A stretch of 64,000 bases of DNA from Actinophytocola sp050699935. GTDB taxonomy: Bacteria > Actinomycetota > Actinomycetes > Mycobacteriales > Pseudonocardiaceae. Positions 1 to 8,570 of this stretch are shown piece after piece. Location of the stretch: the NCBI RefSeq assembly GCF_050699935.1, contig NZ_JBOHGB010000008.1:1-64000 (forward strand), read 5' to 3'. Position numbers and translations under genes: made by a program. The notes beneath the pieces were generated by a model. That model worked only from the letters and a program-made list of their open reading frames with translations. It made no database searches and was not told the origin of the DNA. The stretch's first letter is position 1, and every line of letters begins with the position of its first letter.

Positions 1-77
1 GACTTCCCCGTCTCCCGCACGATCCGAACCGCCCCCTGACGGAACTCCCGATCGAACTTCCTTCGCTTCTCAGGCAC
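1..77 (-). pseudogene. IS3-family transposase OrfA, 5' end only (runs off window)
   Basis: Reading the minus strand from a GTG at 77, the first 25 codons give PEKRRKFDREFRQGAVRIVR followed by ETGK. This matches the start of the helix-turn-helix OrfA of IS3-family elements, which binds the element ends. The gene continues past the left edge, so whether it is intact cannot be told. It lies head to tail with an IS630 remnant, pointing to nested insertion-sequence debris next to the nuo cluster. Confidence 0.6.
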
Positions 78-96
78 GACTCATGATCCTTCTTAG

Positions 97-230
97 TCCA
101 TGCCTCCACGATCTTGGGGGAACCTCAGCGCAGCCAACGCCTGCGCCGTCTTCCGCCGACGCGACCACCCACTCAGGACACCAAGTTCCTCATCGGACAA
201 CACCACCGATTCAAGCTTCGGACTCGGCAT
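97..230 (-). pseudogene. IS630-family transposase N-terminal remnant
   Basis: From the ATG at 230 the minus strand reads MPSPKLESVVLSDEELGVLS and then GWSRRRKTAQALA, the usual beginning of actinobacterial IS630 transposases. The frame then leaves the family sequence and stops after about 44 codons, where the IS3 remnant begins. The catalytic DDE domain is absent, so this is a dead fragment. Confidence 0.55.
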
Positions 231-372
231 CGCCACAGCATACCGACCAACAATGAACTATTGACTCACGACACTAGACGATCGGCAGCAGTTCATCCAT
301 TTCCTGGTGGCACAGGACGCATGTCTCGAGGGTGTCGCCGAGCGTCGAGAGATCTACGAATCAAGCCCCCGC
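231..372. other. Gap between IS remnants and nuoN
   Basis: No convincing gene. On the minus strand an open frame (about 357 to 274) reads through LETCVLCHQEMDELLPIV and stops, but has no start codon of its own. It may be the tail of a lost gene. No terminator hairpin for the nuo operon is obvious here. Confidence 0.3.
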
Positions 373-1827
373 CTACGGGACCAGCAGGCCACCGCCGGTG
401 ATCGCGAGGACCGGGCCAGCGAGCACGCCGAGCACCACGGACAGTGCGGTGGCGACGTAGGCGGTGACCGCGGCAGGGCGGTCGGGTGCGGGCAGGCCAC
501 TGCCGTCGCGCATCGCCGGCATGATCCACCTCAGGTAGTAGAAGACGCTGGCGACGGTGTTGACCGCGGCCACGACGACCAGCCACCCGAGCCCCGCGTC
601 CGCCGTGGCGGTGAAGATCGTGAGCTTGCCGGCGAACACCCCGGTCGGCGGAGTGCCGACCAACCCGAGCAGGCACACGACCAGGCTGACGGCGCGCCAT
701 GGCCGGTGTCTGCGCAGCCCGGTGTAGTCGTCGAGGGTGACGGCACGGGGGAGCGTGCACACGACGGCGAAGGCGCCGAGGTTGGTGACGGCGTACGCGC
801 CGAGGTAGAGCAGCAGGCTCGGCAGCGCGAGCGACGCTTGGCCCGCGGCGGCGACGGCCATCAGCAGGTAGCCGACCTGGCTGATCGTCGAGTACGCGAG
901 CAGGCGGCGTACATCGGTCTGGAAGAACGCGGCGAGGTTGCCGAGGGTCATCGTGACCGCGGCCAGGACCGCGACGAGCAGCGGCCAGTCCAGAGTGGAC
1001 GCCTCGGCGGGGATCGCGGCGAATCGGTAGATCGCCACGACCGCGCCGATCTTGGGGATCGTGGTGACGATCGCCCCGACCGCGGGCGTTGCGCCTTGCG
1101 TGACGTCCGGTACCCAGAAGTGGCCGGGTACCGCGCCCGCCTTGAATGTGAGGCCCGCGAGCAGGGCGACGATCCCCACGGCGACGGCGGCCACCGGCGC
1201 CTCACCCAGCATGTGGTGCAGGGTCGGGTAGTCGCTGCCGGTGCCGACGCCGGTGAGCAGCATGACGCCGAGCAGCATGGTGGTGCCCAGCAGGGCGCCG
1301 AGCAGGTAGAACTTCATGCTGGCCTCGGTGCCGGGGCCGTCCTTCGCGAACCCGGTGAGTGCGTAGAGCGGCACGCTGGCGAGCAGATAGGCGGCCGCGA
1401 GCAGGAGGAGGTCGTTCGCGCCCGCCATCATGATCGCGCCAAGGGCGCCGAGCATGAGCAGGATGACGAACTCGGTCTCCCGTGCGTGGCCGGTGATCCG
1501 CGTGCTCGCCATCGCCAGTACGAGCAGCACGGAGACCAGTACCACCACCCTTGTCGCGTTGGTGGCGGTGTCGATGGCGTAGCTGTTCTCGAAGACCGCG
1601 GTCGCCGTCGGGGACCAGTTCAGGGTCGTGGCGAGGAGGGCGGCGACGACAACGACTCCGGCGAGCGCCCGGACGAGCCACTGCCTCCCGCGTGGCAGGA
1701 ACGCGCCCAGCAGCAGGCCGAGCACCGCGCCGCCTGCCAGGAACGACTCGGGCAGCAGCCGGGCGAGGTCCGCGAGCATGTTCGCGGACATGTCCGTGTT
1801 CATGTCGGGGTTCATGCCCGTGTTCAT
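373..1827 (-). CDS. nuoN: NADH-quinone oxidoreductase-like subunit N
   Basis: About 484 residues, a normal length for NuoN, and almost entirely hydrophobic with roughly 13-14 membrane segments. It belongs to the Mrp-antiporter-like subunits of the complex I proton-pumping arm. The stretch FKAGAVPGHFWVPDVTQGAT carries the conserved lysine and the PxHxWxPD motif of this family, and PKIGAVVAIYRFA follows. It is the last gene of the cluster, 7 bases after nuoM. The start is uncertain: the first 16 residues contain five in-frame ATGs (MNTG MNPD MNTD MSAN M...), a small repetitive stretch without a clear ribosome site. Confidence 0.9.
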   Translation of the reverse strand: MNTGMNPDMNTDMSANMLADLARLLPESFLAGGAVLGLLLGAFLPRGRQWLVRALAGVVVVAALLATTLNWSPTATAVFENSYAIDTATNATRVVVLVSVLLVLAMASTRITGHARETEFVILLMLGALGAIMMAGANDLLLLAAAYLLASVPLYALTGFAKDGPGTEASMKFYLLGALLGTTMLLGVMLLTGVGTGSDYPTLHHMLGEAPVAAVAVGIVALLAGLTFKAGAVPGHFWVPDVTQGATPAVGAIVTTIPKIGAVVAIYRFAAIPAEASTLDWPLLVAVLAAVTMTLGNLAAFFQTDVRRLLAYSTISQVGYLLMAVAAAGQASLALPSLLLYLGAYAVTNLGAFAVVCTLPRAVTLDDYTGLRRHRPWRAVSLVVCLLGLVGTPPTGVFAGKLTIFTATADAGLGWLVVVAAVNTVASVFYYLRWIMPAMRDGSGLPAPDRPAAVTAYVATALSVVLGVLAGPVLAITGGGLLVP

Positions 1828-1834
1828 GTCGCGG

Positions 1835-3316
1835 TCACCGGCTCAGCAGGGTGCCGAGCACGCGGGCGGCGGGTTCGACGAGGTCGAGCAGGAAGCGGGG
1901 GAACAGGCCGACTACGACCGCGAGCACCATGAGCGGTGCGATGGACAGTGTCTCGGTGGCCGTGAGGTCGGCGACGTCGGTACGTGACGGCGGGCCGAGG
2001 AACAACCGCTGGAAGGCACGGAGGAACAGCGCGGCCGTGACGAGGATGCCGAGGAACGCCAGCGCGGTGGCCACCGGTGCGCCTGGGAGGGAACCGGTGA
2101 AGATCTGGAACTCGGCGATGAACCCGGAGAACCCGGGCAGTCCGAGCGAGGCGAACGCGGCGACGGCGGTGAGACCGGCGAACCGCGGCGTGCGGGCGGC
2201 GAGCCCGCCGTAGGCGTCGAGGTCGTAGGTGCCGCCCCGCTCGTACAGCACACCGGCGAGGAGGAACAGCGCTGCCGTGATCAGGCCGTGGCTGACCATC
2301 TGGGTGACCGCGCCGGTGACCGCGAGATCGTGCGCCTGTTCGTCTGATGTGGACAGCAGTCCGGCGGCGCCGACGGCCAGGATGACGTAGCCCATGTGGT
2401 TGACCGACGTGTAGGCGATCATCCGCTTGAAGTCCTTCTGCGCCAACGCGACCAGCGCGCCGTAGAGGACGCTGACGACGCCGACGCCGACGATCACCCA
2501 TGCCCAGTCCCGCCAGGTGCTGGGCAGCAGTGGCATCGCGATGCGGACGAAGCCGTACGTGCCGAGTTTCAGCAGTACCCCGGCGAGGATGGCGGAGCCC
2601 GCGGCCGGGGCCTCGGTGTGTGCGGGTGGCAGCCAGGTGTGGAACGGCACGGTCGGTGTCTTGATCGCGAGTCCGACGACGATCGCGACGAGCACGAGCG
2701 TGGCCAGGGTTCCCTTGCCCGCCAAGGGGTTCTGTTCCGCCAGCTGCACGATGTCGAACGTGTGGGGTGCCCCGGCGAGATAGAGGCCGATGAAGCCCAG
2801 CAGCAGGGCCAGCGAGCCGAGGAACGTGTACAGGAAGAATTGCAGCGCCGCCTTCGCGGCGTTGCGGTGTCCCCAACCCGCGATGACGAAGTACATGCCG
2901 ACGATCGACAGGTCGAAGAACACGAAGAACAGGATCAGGTCCAGCGAGACGAACACGCCGAGGCAGACGGTCTCGAGGAACAGGAACAGCGCCGCGAACG
3001 AGCGGATCCGGTCGGTCTGGCGCAGCGCGTAGATCGCGCAGGCGAGGAACAGCACGGTGGTCAGCGCGACCAGCGGCAGACTCAGCCCGTCCACGCCGAT
3101 GTGATAGCCCGAGCTGACGGTGGGGATCCACCGCCGGTTCACCTCGTACGCGTACCCGGGCCCTGGTTCGTAGCCGAGCCACAGCACCACCACGAGCGCC
3201 AGGTCGACCGTGCTCGCGGCGATCCACGTCCACCGCACGACCCGTTCGCTGATCCTGGGCACGGCCAGCAACACGGCCGCGACCGCGACGGGCAGGAAGA
3301 CGACGATGCTGAGCAC
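1835..3316 (-). CDS. nuoM: NADH-quinone oxidoreductase-like subunit M
   Basis: About 493 residues with some 14 membrane segments, a second antiporter-like subunit of the proton-translocating arm. Family motifs are visible: GLAIKTPTVPFHTWLPPAHT (lysine plus PxHxWLPxAH) and AILAGVLLKLGTYGFVR. I place the start at the GTG at 3316 because GAGG lies 5 bases upstream; a GTG at 3322 is the alternative. The gene begins just after the nuoL stop and is followed by nuoN 7 bases on, so the three large subunits are translated from one message. Confidence 0.92.
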   Translation of the reverse strand: MLSIVVFLPVAVAAVLLAVPRISERVVRWTWIAASTVDLALVVVLWLGYEPGPGYAYEVNRRWIPTVSSGYHIGVDGLSLPLVALTTVLFLACAIYALRQTDRIRSFAALFLFLETVCLGVFVSLDLILFFVFFDLSIVGMYFVIAGWGHRNAAKAALQFFLYTFLGSLALLLGFIGLYLAGAPHTFDIVQLAEQNPLAGKGTLATLVLVAIVVGLAIKTPTVPFHTWLPPAHTEAPAAGSAILAGVLLKLGTYGFVRIAMPLLPSTWRDWAWVIVGVGVVSVLYGALVALAQKDFKRMIAYTSVNHMGYVILAVGAAGLLSTSDEQAHDLAVTGAVTQMVSHGLITAALFLLAGVLYERGGTYDLDAYGGLAARTPRFAGLTAVAAFASLGLPGFSGFIAEFQIFTGSLPGAPVATALAFLGILVTAALFLRAFQRLFLGPPSRTDVADLTATETLSIAPLMVLAVVVGLFPRFLLDLVEPAARVLGTLLSR

Positions 3317-3329
3317 GCTCACCTCACGT

Positions 3330-5174
3330 TCATCCGAGCACGAGCAGCAGTACGGCGAGCGCGGCGAGCGCGACCACCGCCTGTGCGTAGTAGTGGTGCA
3401 GCTGACCGGTCTGCGGCCGGCGTGCCAGCCTGCCCAGCCCGCGGAAGCCGTCCGACAGCGCGCGGACCGCGCGGTCGACGGACCACTCGACGTGCGCGTC
3501 GACGACGCGCGCGAACGCGGTGCCGACGGCGGCGGTGGTCCGCACACTCCCGGCCACGACGCGATCGTCGAACCGTGCCAGGCGAACGGCAGCGGCCGCT
3601 GCCGGACGTGACGCCAGCAGCCGAGCGGCCCGTTCGAGCCCGAGCCAATCCCGCAGCAGGTGCGGGCCGGTCAGGTCGCCGCGTCGGCGAACCACCCCTG
3701 CCGAGACGGCGGCCGCGAGCAGTGCGAGCACCCCGGAGCCCGCGAGTTCCCACCACGTGGGCCGGGTTTCCTGCCCGGACAGGACGAGCGCCGCGAACTC
3801 GTCCCACAACGACGGTATGGCGACGATCCCGAGTCCCGCGGCGCCCAGCGCGAGCGGGGCAAGCGGCGCGTGCTGCCACCAGGTGACCCGGTTCGTGCCC
3901 GCCTGTTCGGGTTCGGTCCGGGTATCCGCTGGGAGCCACACCAGAACGACCGCACGGCCTGCGTAGACCGCGCTCAACGCGGCCGCCGCGAGACCGATCA
4001 GGTACAGCGGGGTGGACTCGTGCAGGGCGGTGGCCAGGACGTGGTCCTTCGTGGCCCACAACGAAAGCGGCGGGATGCCGGCGAGTGCGAGGGCACCGAC
4101 GGAGAACGTGACCCCGACCAGGGGATAGCGTCGTGCCACCCCGCGCAGGACGGGCAGCTGCTTGCTGCCGACCGCCGTCAGCCACGCCCCGGCGCACAGG
4201 AACAGCAGGCTCTTGGTGAGCGCGTGGGCCACCAGCTGTCCGCTGCCTGCCGCGACTCCGCCGGTACCGGCGGCGAGCACGATGAACCCGACCTGGGCGC
4301 AGGTCGATGCCGCGAGGAGCTGTTTGAGGTCGTCCTGCGCGACCGCGACCGCGCCGAGCAGCAACGCGGTGACCGCGCCGCCCCAGGCGACGACGAGCGC
4401 CGCCCACGGGGTCGCGGTGAGGAGCGGTTCCATGCGCAGCAACAGGTAGCCGCCCGCGGCGACCATCGTGGCCGAGTGCAGCAGCGCGGACACCGGGCTG
4501 GGGCCGTCCATGGCGCGGGAGAGCCAGAAGCTGAACGGCAGCTGCGCGGACTTGCCGAACGCGGCGAGCACGATCCCGGCCGCGACGACGTCCCGCCACC
4601 CGTCCGGCAGCTCGCCCAGCCGGGCGAGTTCCAGTCCGTCGACGCCACCCGCGAGCGCCGCGCCCGCCGCGAGGTAGAGCCCCAGGTCGCCGCCACGTGT
4701 GGTCAGGAACGCCACGGTGCCCGAGGACGCGCGGCGCGGTTCGCGCCACCAGAAGCCGATGAGCGCGTACGACGCGGCGCCCATGACCTCCCACGCCATC
4801 AGCAGCGCCACGAACGTCGTGGCCGTGACGGTCACGAGCATCGCGCCGGCGAACATCAGCATGAGCCCGTGGAACCGCGCCCGTGCCTCGTCCGCCCCGA
4901 ACTCGCCCGTGGCGAACACGAGCACGGCGAGCAGCACCACGGCGACCGTGACCACCATGACCGCCGACAACCCGTCGACCCGCAGACCGAACGAGATCCC
5001 GCGGAGGTAGGCCACCTCGGCCGTGGGCCGGTGGACGGCCGCGACGATCGCGAGCGCGAGGGTCGCGGCGGTGGTCACGAGCGCGACCGGACTCGCGAGC
5101 CGGTCGGCCCGGCGTCCAGTGACGAGCAACGCGCCACCGGCCAGCAGCGGCACCGCGATCAGAGCCCAGAGCAT
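3330..5174 (-). CDS. nuoL: NADH-quinone oxidoreductase-like subunit L
   Basis: 614 residues, the largest membrane subunit, with about 16 membrane segments. LLMAWEVMGAASYALIGFWW contains the conserved glutamate of transmembrane helix 5, and FGKSAQLPFSFWLSRAMDGP has the family lysine and the start of the channel loop (canonical PFHxWLPDAM is PFSFWLSRAM here). The C-terminal ~130 residues hold the lateral-helix region, which is charged and less conserved. The ATG at 5174 is 1 base after the nuoK stop. NuoL sits at the far end of the membrane arm and is thought to couple redox-driven motion to proton movement. Confidence 0.92.
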   Translation of the reverse strand: MLWALIAVPLLAGGALLVTGRRADRLASPVALVTTAATLALAIVAAVHRPTAEVAYLRGISFGLRVDGLSAVMVVTVAVVLLAVLVFATGEFGADEARARFHGLMLMFAGAMLVTVTATTFVALLMAWEVMGAASYALIGFWWREPRRASSGTVAFLTTRGGDLGLYLAAGAALAGGVDGLELARLGELPDGWRDVVAAGIVLAAFGKSAQLPFSFWLSRAMDGPSPVSALLHSATMVAAGGYLLLRMEPLLTATPWAALVVAWGGAVTALLLGAVAVAQDDLKQLLAASTCAQVGFIVLAAGTGGVAAGSGQLVAHALTKSLLFLCAGAWLTAVGSKQLPVLRGVARRYPLVGVTFSVGALALAGIPPLSLWATKDHVLATALHESTPLYLIGLAAAALSAVYAGRAVVLVWLPADTRTEPEQAGTNRVTWWQHAPLAPLALGAAGLGIVAIPSLWDEFAALVLSGQETRPTWWELAGSGVLALLAAAVSAGVVRRRGDLTGPHLLRDWLGLERAARLLASRPAAAAAVRLARFDDRVVAGSVRTTAAVGTAFARVVDAHVEWSVDRAVRALSDGFRGLGRLARRPQTGQLHHYYAQAVVALAALAVLLLVLG

Positions 5175-5175
5175 G

Positions 5176-5481
5176 TCAGTCCTTGAGGTCCGCGGCCATG
5201 TCGGTCATGTCGACGTCCCGTGCCCGGAACACGGCCGTGGTGACCGCGAAACCAGCGGCCATCTCGATCGCCATGGCGGTGATCGCGACCACCACGACGA
5301 CCTGCCCGTCCGGCCGGTCGGGCGCGGTGAAGTACCAGAACGCGGCGGCGCCCACGATCACCCCGTTGATCATCAGCTCCAGGCCCATCATGACCATCAC
5401 GATCGACTGCTGCGACAACGCGCCGAAGAGCCCGACACTGAACAACGCGGCCGCGAGCAGCAGGTAGTCCGGCAGGCTCAC
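5176..5481 (-). CDS. nuoK: NADH-quinone oxidoreductase-like subunit K
   Basis: 101 residues, three membrane segments, typical for NuoK. The conserved membrane glutamates are present in GLELMING (helix 2) and AIEMAAG (helix 3). The GTG start at 5481 overlaps the nuoJ stop by 4 bases (GTGA), which sets the start and suggests coupled translation. Reading starts SLPDYLLLAAALFSVGLFG. NuoK lies between NuoJ and the antiporter subunits in the proton path. Confidence 0.92.
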   Translation of the reverse strand: MSLPDYLLLAAALFSVGLFGALSQQSIVMVMMGLELMINGVIVGAAAFWYFTAPDRPDGQVVVVVAITAMAIEMAAGFAVTTAVFRARDVDMTDMAADLKD

Positions 5482-6020
5482 AGCCCACCTCGCACGGGGT
5501 CGTCCGGGCGTTCGCGGTCGAGCCGGTCGCCGTACCGGTCGTAGCGGCCGCGGTTGGTGGACAGCACGACGGTGGTGATCATCGTGGCGAACAACGCGAG
5601 CCCCAGCACGATCATCGTCAGCATCTTGGGCCCCATCAACGCCTCGCCGAGCGCCATCGTGGGATCGGCCGGGCGTGGTGCGCTCGAGGTTGGCCAATCG
5701 ATGAGGTAGGCACCCGCCGCGAGCACGGCGAAGGTGCCGACAGCGATGACGAGCGCGCCCTTCTTGTTGTGCACCATGGACATCGGCATCAGCCCGGCCG
5801 GGTTCATCATGTACATCAGCATGAAGACGACCATGACGACCATCTCCATGATCATCATGAGCACGACGAGCACCCCGAGGTAGGTCAGCTCGACGAGCAG
5901 CACCGTCCCGGCGGCGAACAGGAACGACGCCAGCAGCGCGAACGTGGCCCGTGCCATGGAGTTCACCACGAACACGGCGATCCCAGCGGCGACCGCGCCG
6001 ACCGCGCACACCCAGAACAC
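5478..6020 (-). CDS. nuoJ: NADH-quinone oxidoreductase-like subunit J
   Basis: About 180 residues with five membrane segments; NuoJ-type sequence around FALLASFLFAAGTVLLVELT and LGVLVVLMMIMEMVVMVVFM. The usual glycine-rich pi-bulge segment of helix 3 is replaced by a methionine-rich run (about 20 Met in this part), an odd feature. AGGAGG precedes two possible GTG starts at 6029 (no spacer) and 6020 (9-base spacer); I prefer 6020. It follows nuoH within 15 bases and overlaps nuoK. Confidence 0.88.
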   Translation of the reverse strand: MFWVCAVGAVAAGIAVFVVNSMARATFALLASFLFAAGTVLLVELTYLGVLVVLMMIMEMVVMVVFMLMYMMNPAGLMPMSMVHNKKGALVIAVGTFAVLAAGAYLIDWPTSSAPRPADPTMALGEALMGPKMLTMIVLGLALFATMITTVVLSTNRGRYDRYGDRLDRERPDDPVRGGL

Positions 6021-6033
6021 CGGCCTCACCCTC

Positions 6034-6954
6034 CTAGATGACCACAAAGGACACAAACAGCGCCTGCAGCAGGGTGGCCGGTACCAGCACCATCCAGGAC
6101 ACCTCGGTGAACCGCTCCATCCGGATCGTCGGCAGCCGCCGCCCCACCCAGATCAGCAGCGCCAGCACCGCGGCCGTCTTGACCACCGACCACAACCAGC
6201 CGGGTAGCACCGGCCCGTCACCACCGCCGAGGAACAGCGGAACCGCCATCGCCGCTCCGGACACCAGCAGCACCCACTGGCCCGCGTCGAGCACCAGACG
6301 GTCCACACCGGACAGCTCCGTCCGCACACCGCCCGCCAGATCCGCGCCCGCGGCGTGGTCGAACGGCCGGAAGAACGCCATGCCCAGCACCGACACCAGG
6401 TACACGACGAACGCGACCGGCATCCACACGACGAACCAGAGGTCCTCCTGCGCGGCCACGATGTCGGACACCCGCAGCGAACCCGCGCCCAGCGCGGCTG
6501 TGGTCAGCACGAACATGTGCGGCAGCTCGTAGGCCAGCCCCTGCGCGACGAACCGGTATCCACCCACCAGCGAGAACGCCGAGTTCGGGCCCCATCCGGC
6601 AAGCCACAGCGCGGCCCACGCGACGATCTCCATCGCGTTGAACCACACGACGCCGACGGACAGATCACCTACTGCCCACCGGCCGAGGGGAGTGGCCAGC
6701 GACGCCAGCACGGCCGCGACGAGCAACACGATCCCCGACGACCGCCACAGCAGGGCATCGGCCGCGAGCGTTCGCCTGCGCTGCTGGACGAGCAGCCCGG
6801 CGGTGGTGCGCAATGGTTCCAGCAGTGCGGAGCCACCCGGTCGCCCAGCCGCTCGTGCCGCCAGAACCGCGTCGAACCCGGCGGCGGCGAGTGCGAGTAC
6901 CGCGAGCACGGCCAGCAGGACGAGCGCGCCCCACCAGGGCGCCACCTCAACCAT
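6034..6954 (-). CDS. nuoH: NuoH-like membrane subunit lacking the usual quinone-site loop
   Basis: 306 residues with about 8 membrane segments; canonical NuoH is usually 320 or more. NuoH normally forms the quinone chamber with NuoB and NuoD and carries a conserved PFD(L/Q)PEAE...EYSG loop. Here the matching stretch reads FRPFDHAAGADLAGGVRTEL then SG, so the PFD and ELSG ends remain while the PEAE glutamates are gone. The ATG at 6954 has GGGGAG upstream and overlaps the stop of the preceding gene by 8 bases. This loss, together with the missing Fe-S subunits, suggests a non-standard electron input or none. Confidence 0.85.
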   Translation of the reverse strand: MVEVAPWWGALVLLAVLAVLALAAAGFDAVLAARAAGRPGGSALLEPLRTTAGLLVQQRRRTLAADALLWRSSGIVLLVAAVLASLATPLGRWAVGDLSVGVVWFNAMEIVAWAALWLAGWGPNSAFSLVGGYRFVAQGLAYELPHMFVLTTAALGAGSLRVSDIVAAQEDLWFVVWMPVAFVVYLVSVLGMAFFRPFDHAAGADLAGGVRTELSGVDRLVLDAGQWVLLVSGAAMAVPLFLGGGDGPVLPGWLWSVVKTAAVLALLIWVGRRLPTIRMERFTEVSWMVLVPATLLQALFVSFVVI

Positions 6955-8035
6955 GGTGAACTCCCCCCGCGGCGAGTAACGCGACGTCGGGGTCGAGGCT
7001 GGCCACGATGAGCCGGGCGTTCGCGAGTTCCACGCCCTCGAGCAACGCGGGCAGGTTCTCCACTGTCCACTGGGTGGCGTGCTCGTCCGGTGCTTCGGTG
7101 ACGTCGAGCCTGCGGTACAGCCGGTCGATGGCGTCTCCGGCCACGGCGTCCGGCGCGTCCGGAGCCGGGCCAAGTCCGGCGAGGAGCCAGCGCAAGGTGC
7201 GGGAGCGACGGACCCGGTTTGCCCACCGCTGGATCGCCCGCTCGTCCGGGACACCGGCGAGCACATCGTCTCGGAGGCGCTGCGCACCAACCGCCGCGTC
7301 CGCCCAGCCCGACAGCGCCAGAAGCCGCGAACAGGAGTCGAGACGGCGTGCGAGCGACAGGCGGCTGTCGTCGCCGGACCAGTACGAACCGGCAGGCGAG
7401 GTGAGCAGCTCCACCTCGGCCCGCTGGATCACGTCGCCCTGGATCCGGGTGTGGAGGACGAGCCCTTCCGGCCACAACGGCAGGGCAGGGCCGAGCGGCA
7501 GGTGGAGCTGGTCGAGCATGAGACCGTCTCGGTCCGGTGCGCGGTCGGCCATCGCCACGCCGCCGGGAAGCTCCATGCCGCTCATGTGGTGGTCGTGACC
7601 GCCATGACCCATGTCGTGACCCACGTGGTCCGCATGTCCGCCGTGCTCGCCGTGGTCCGTCGCATCCGGACGGTCCGCGGTCGCGTGGGCCATCTGGTCC
7701 TCGGTCCCGGCGCCGGATTCGGTCTCGTCACGCTGCCGGTCGACGTCGTGAAGGGCGCTGAGCGCCGTCACCAACCGCTGATCCGCGTCCGTCGCCGAGC
7801 GCACGTCCACCCGGACCCGTGGTATCGGCAGCGTTTGCCACACCCGCAGCACATACGGCTCGAAGCGATGGTCGTCACCGGCAACCACGAGCATGTTCGC
7901 CTGCGCGGGACTCCACGCCTGCCACCACACCCGTGCCCGCACGGCCCGCTCGACGGCAAGCCGGGCCTCGGCACCACCAGGTGCGGTCACGATCATCGGT
8001 CTGGGCGGGGTGTGGCGCAACAACCACGAGGTCAC
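6947..8035 (-). CDS. Cysteine-poor NuoB/NuoD-like protein with a His-rich linker
   Basis: About 362 residues, soluble. Residues 1-80 (SWLLRHTPPRPMIVTAPGGA ... WWQAWSPAQANMLVVAGDD) resemble the fold of the NuoB 20-kDa subunit but have none of the four cysteines that hold cluster N2; one cysteine exists in the whole protein, near residue 220. Residues 117-150 are a linker with ten histidines (GHDMGHGGHDHH). After it, LPLGPALPLWPEGLVLHTRI looks like the N-terminal GPQHP...-type strand of NuoD, followed by helices. The GTG start overlaps the nuoA stop (GTGA). I infer a vestigial fused NuoB-NuoD scaffold that caps the membrane arm; the His run may bind metal. The NuoB/NuoD relation is my reading, not proven. 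Confidence 0.6.
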   Translation of the reverse strand: MTSWLLRHTPPRPMIVTAPGGAEARLAVERAVRARVWWQAWSPAQANMLVVAGDDHRFEPYVLRVWQTLPIPRVRVDVRSATDADQRLVTALSALHDVDRQRDETESGAGTEDQMAHATADRPDATDHGEHGGHADHVGHDMGHGGHDHHMSGMELPGGVAMADRAPDRDGLMLDQLHLPLGPALPLWPEGLVLHTRIQGDVIQRAEVELLTSPAGSYWSGDDSRLSLARRLDSCSRLLALSGWADAAVGAQRLRDDVLAGVPDERAIQRWANRVRRSRTLRWLLAGLGPAPDAPDAVAGDAIDRLYRRLDVTEAPDEHATQWTVENLPALLEGVELANARLIVASLDPDVALLAAGGVHHG

Positions 8036-8376
8036 GTCCACCGCAACGCGCCTTCCCGCCACGCGTACACCACGCCGGCGAACAGGATTCCCAGGAACAC
8101 GAACATCTCGACGACCGCGGTCAGCCCCTCCTCGGCGACGACGAGCGTCCAGGGGTACATGAACACCATCTCCATGTCGAACGCGAGGAAGATCACCGTC
8201 ACCGTGTACCAGCGGACGTGGTACCGCGACACAGCGTGCTCGGATGGTTCGTGACCGGAGAGGAACGGCCGGACGTCGGTCGCGGTCCGCGCGAGCCGCA
8301 CGAGCACCGCCAACCCATACAGGCCGCCGACAACCAGGACGACAGCCACGAAGAGCGCGAACACGCCTGTTGTCAT
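8032..8376 (-). CDS. nuoA: NADH-quinone oxidoreductase-like subunit A
   Basis: 114 residues, three membrane segments. The NuoA signature is clear: VRWYTVTVIFLAFDMEMVFM then YPW, including the acidic residues of helix 2. The ATG at 8376 follows AAGGAAGG with good spacing, so this start is well supported. It is the first structural gene of the cluster, 194 bases downstream of a BlaI-type repressor gene on the same strand, and overlaps the next gene by 4 bases. Confidence 0.92.
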   Translation of the reverse strand: MTTGVFALFVAVVLVVGGLYGLAVLVRLARTATDVRPFLSGHEPSEHAVSRYHVRWYTVTVIFLAFDMEMVFMYPWTLVVAEEGLTAVVEMFVFLGILFAGVVYAWREGALRWT

Positions 8377-8570
8377 CGCCGTCCTTCCTTCCAGTATCGG
8401 GCATAGCAGATGCTAGGGGCGGACCTAGGCTTCGCGTCGAGTCAGAAAGTTCCGCAACGATACAGGGGTAGGGTATATCTGCGACAGTGCACGAGCAATC
8501 GGACACGGGTTGGTGGAACGACACGTCGTGCGTGGTCGGCAAGAACCAGTCGACCTGCGATGCTTGGTCG
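8377..8570 (-). promoter_or_regulatory. Leader region of the nuo-like cluster with an ATAC-N9-GTAT dyad
   Basis: This 194-base gap separates the BlaI-type gene from nuoA and is the likely place for a nuo promoter. At 8460-8476 the sequence ATACAGGGGTAGGGTAT has inverted ATAC/GTAT ends. BlaI/MecI repressors bind TAC...GTA dyads, so this is a candidate operator, but the match is short and may be chance. Confidence 0.3.

Noticed and set aside
307..1932. 541-codon plus-strand frame over nuoN
   Set aside because: Arg/Gly/Glu/Asp-rich shadow of a well supported membrane subunit on the other strand.
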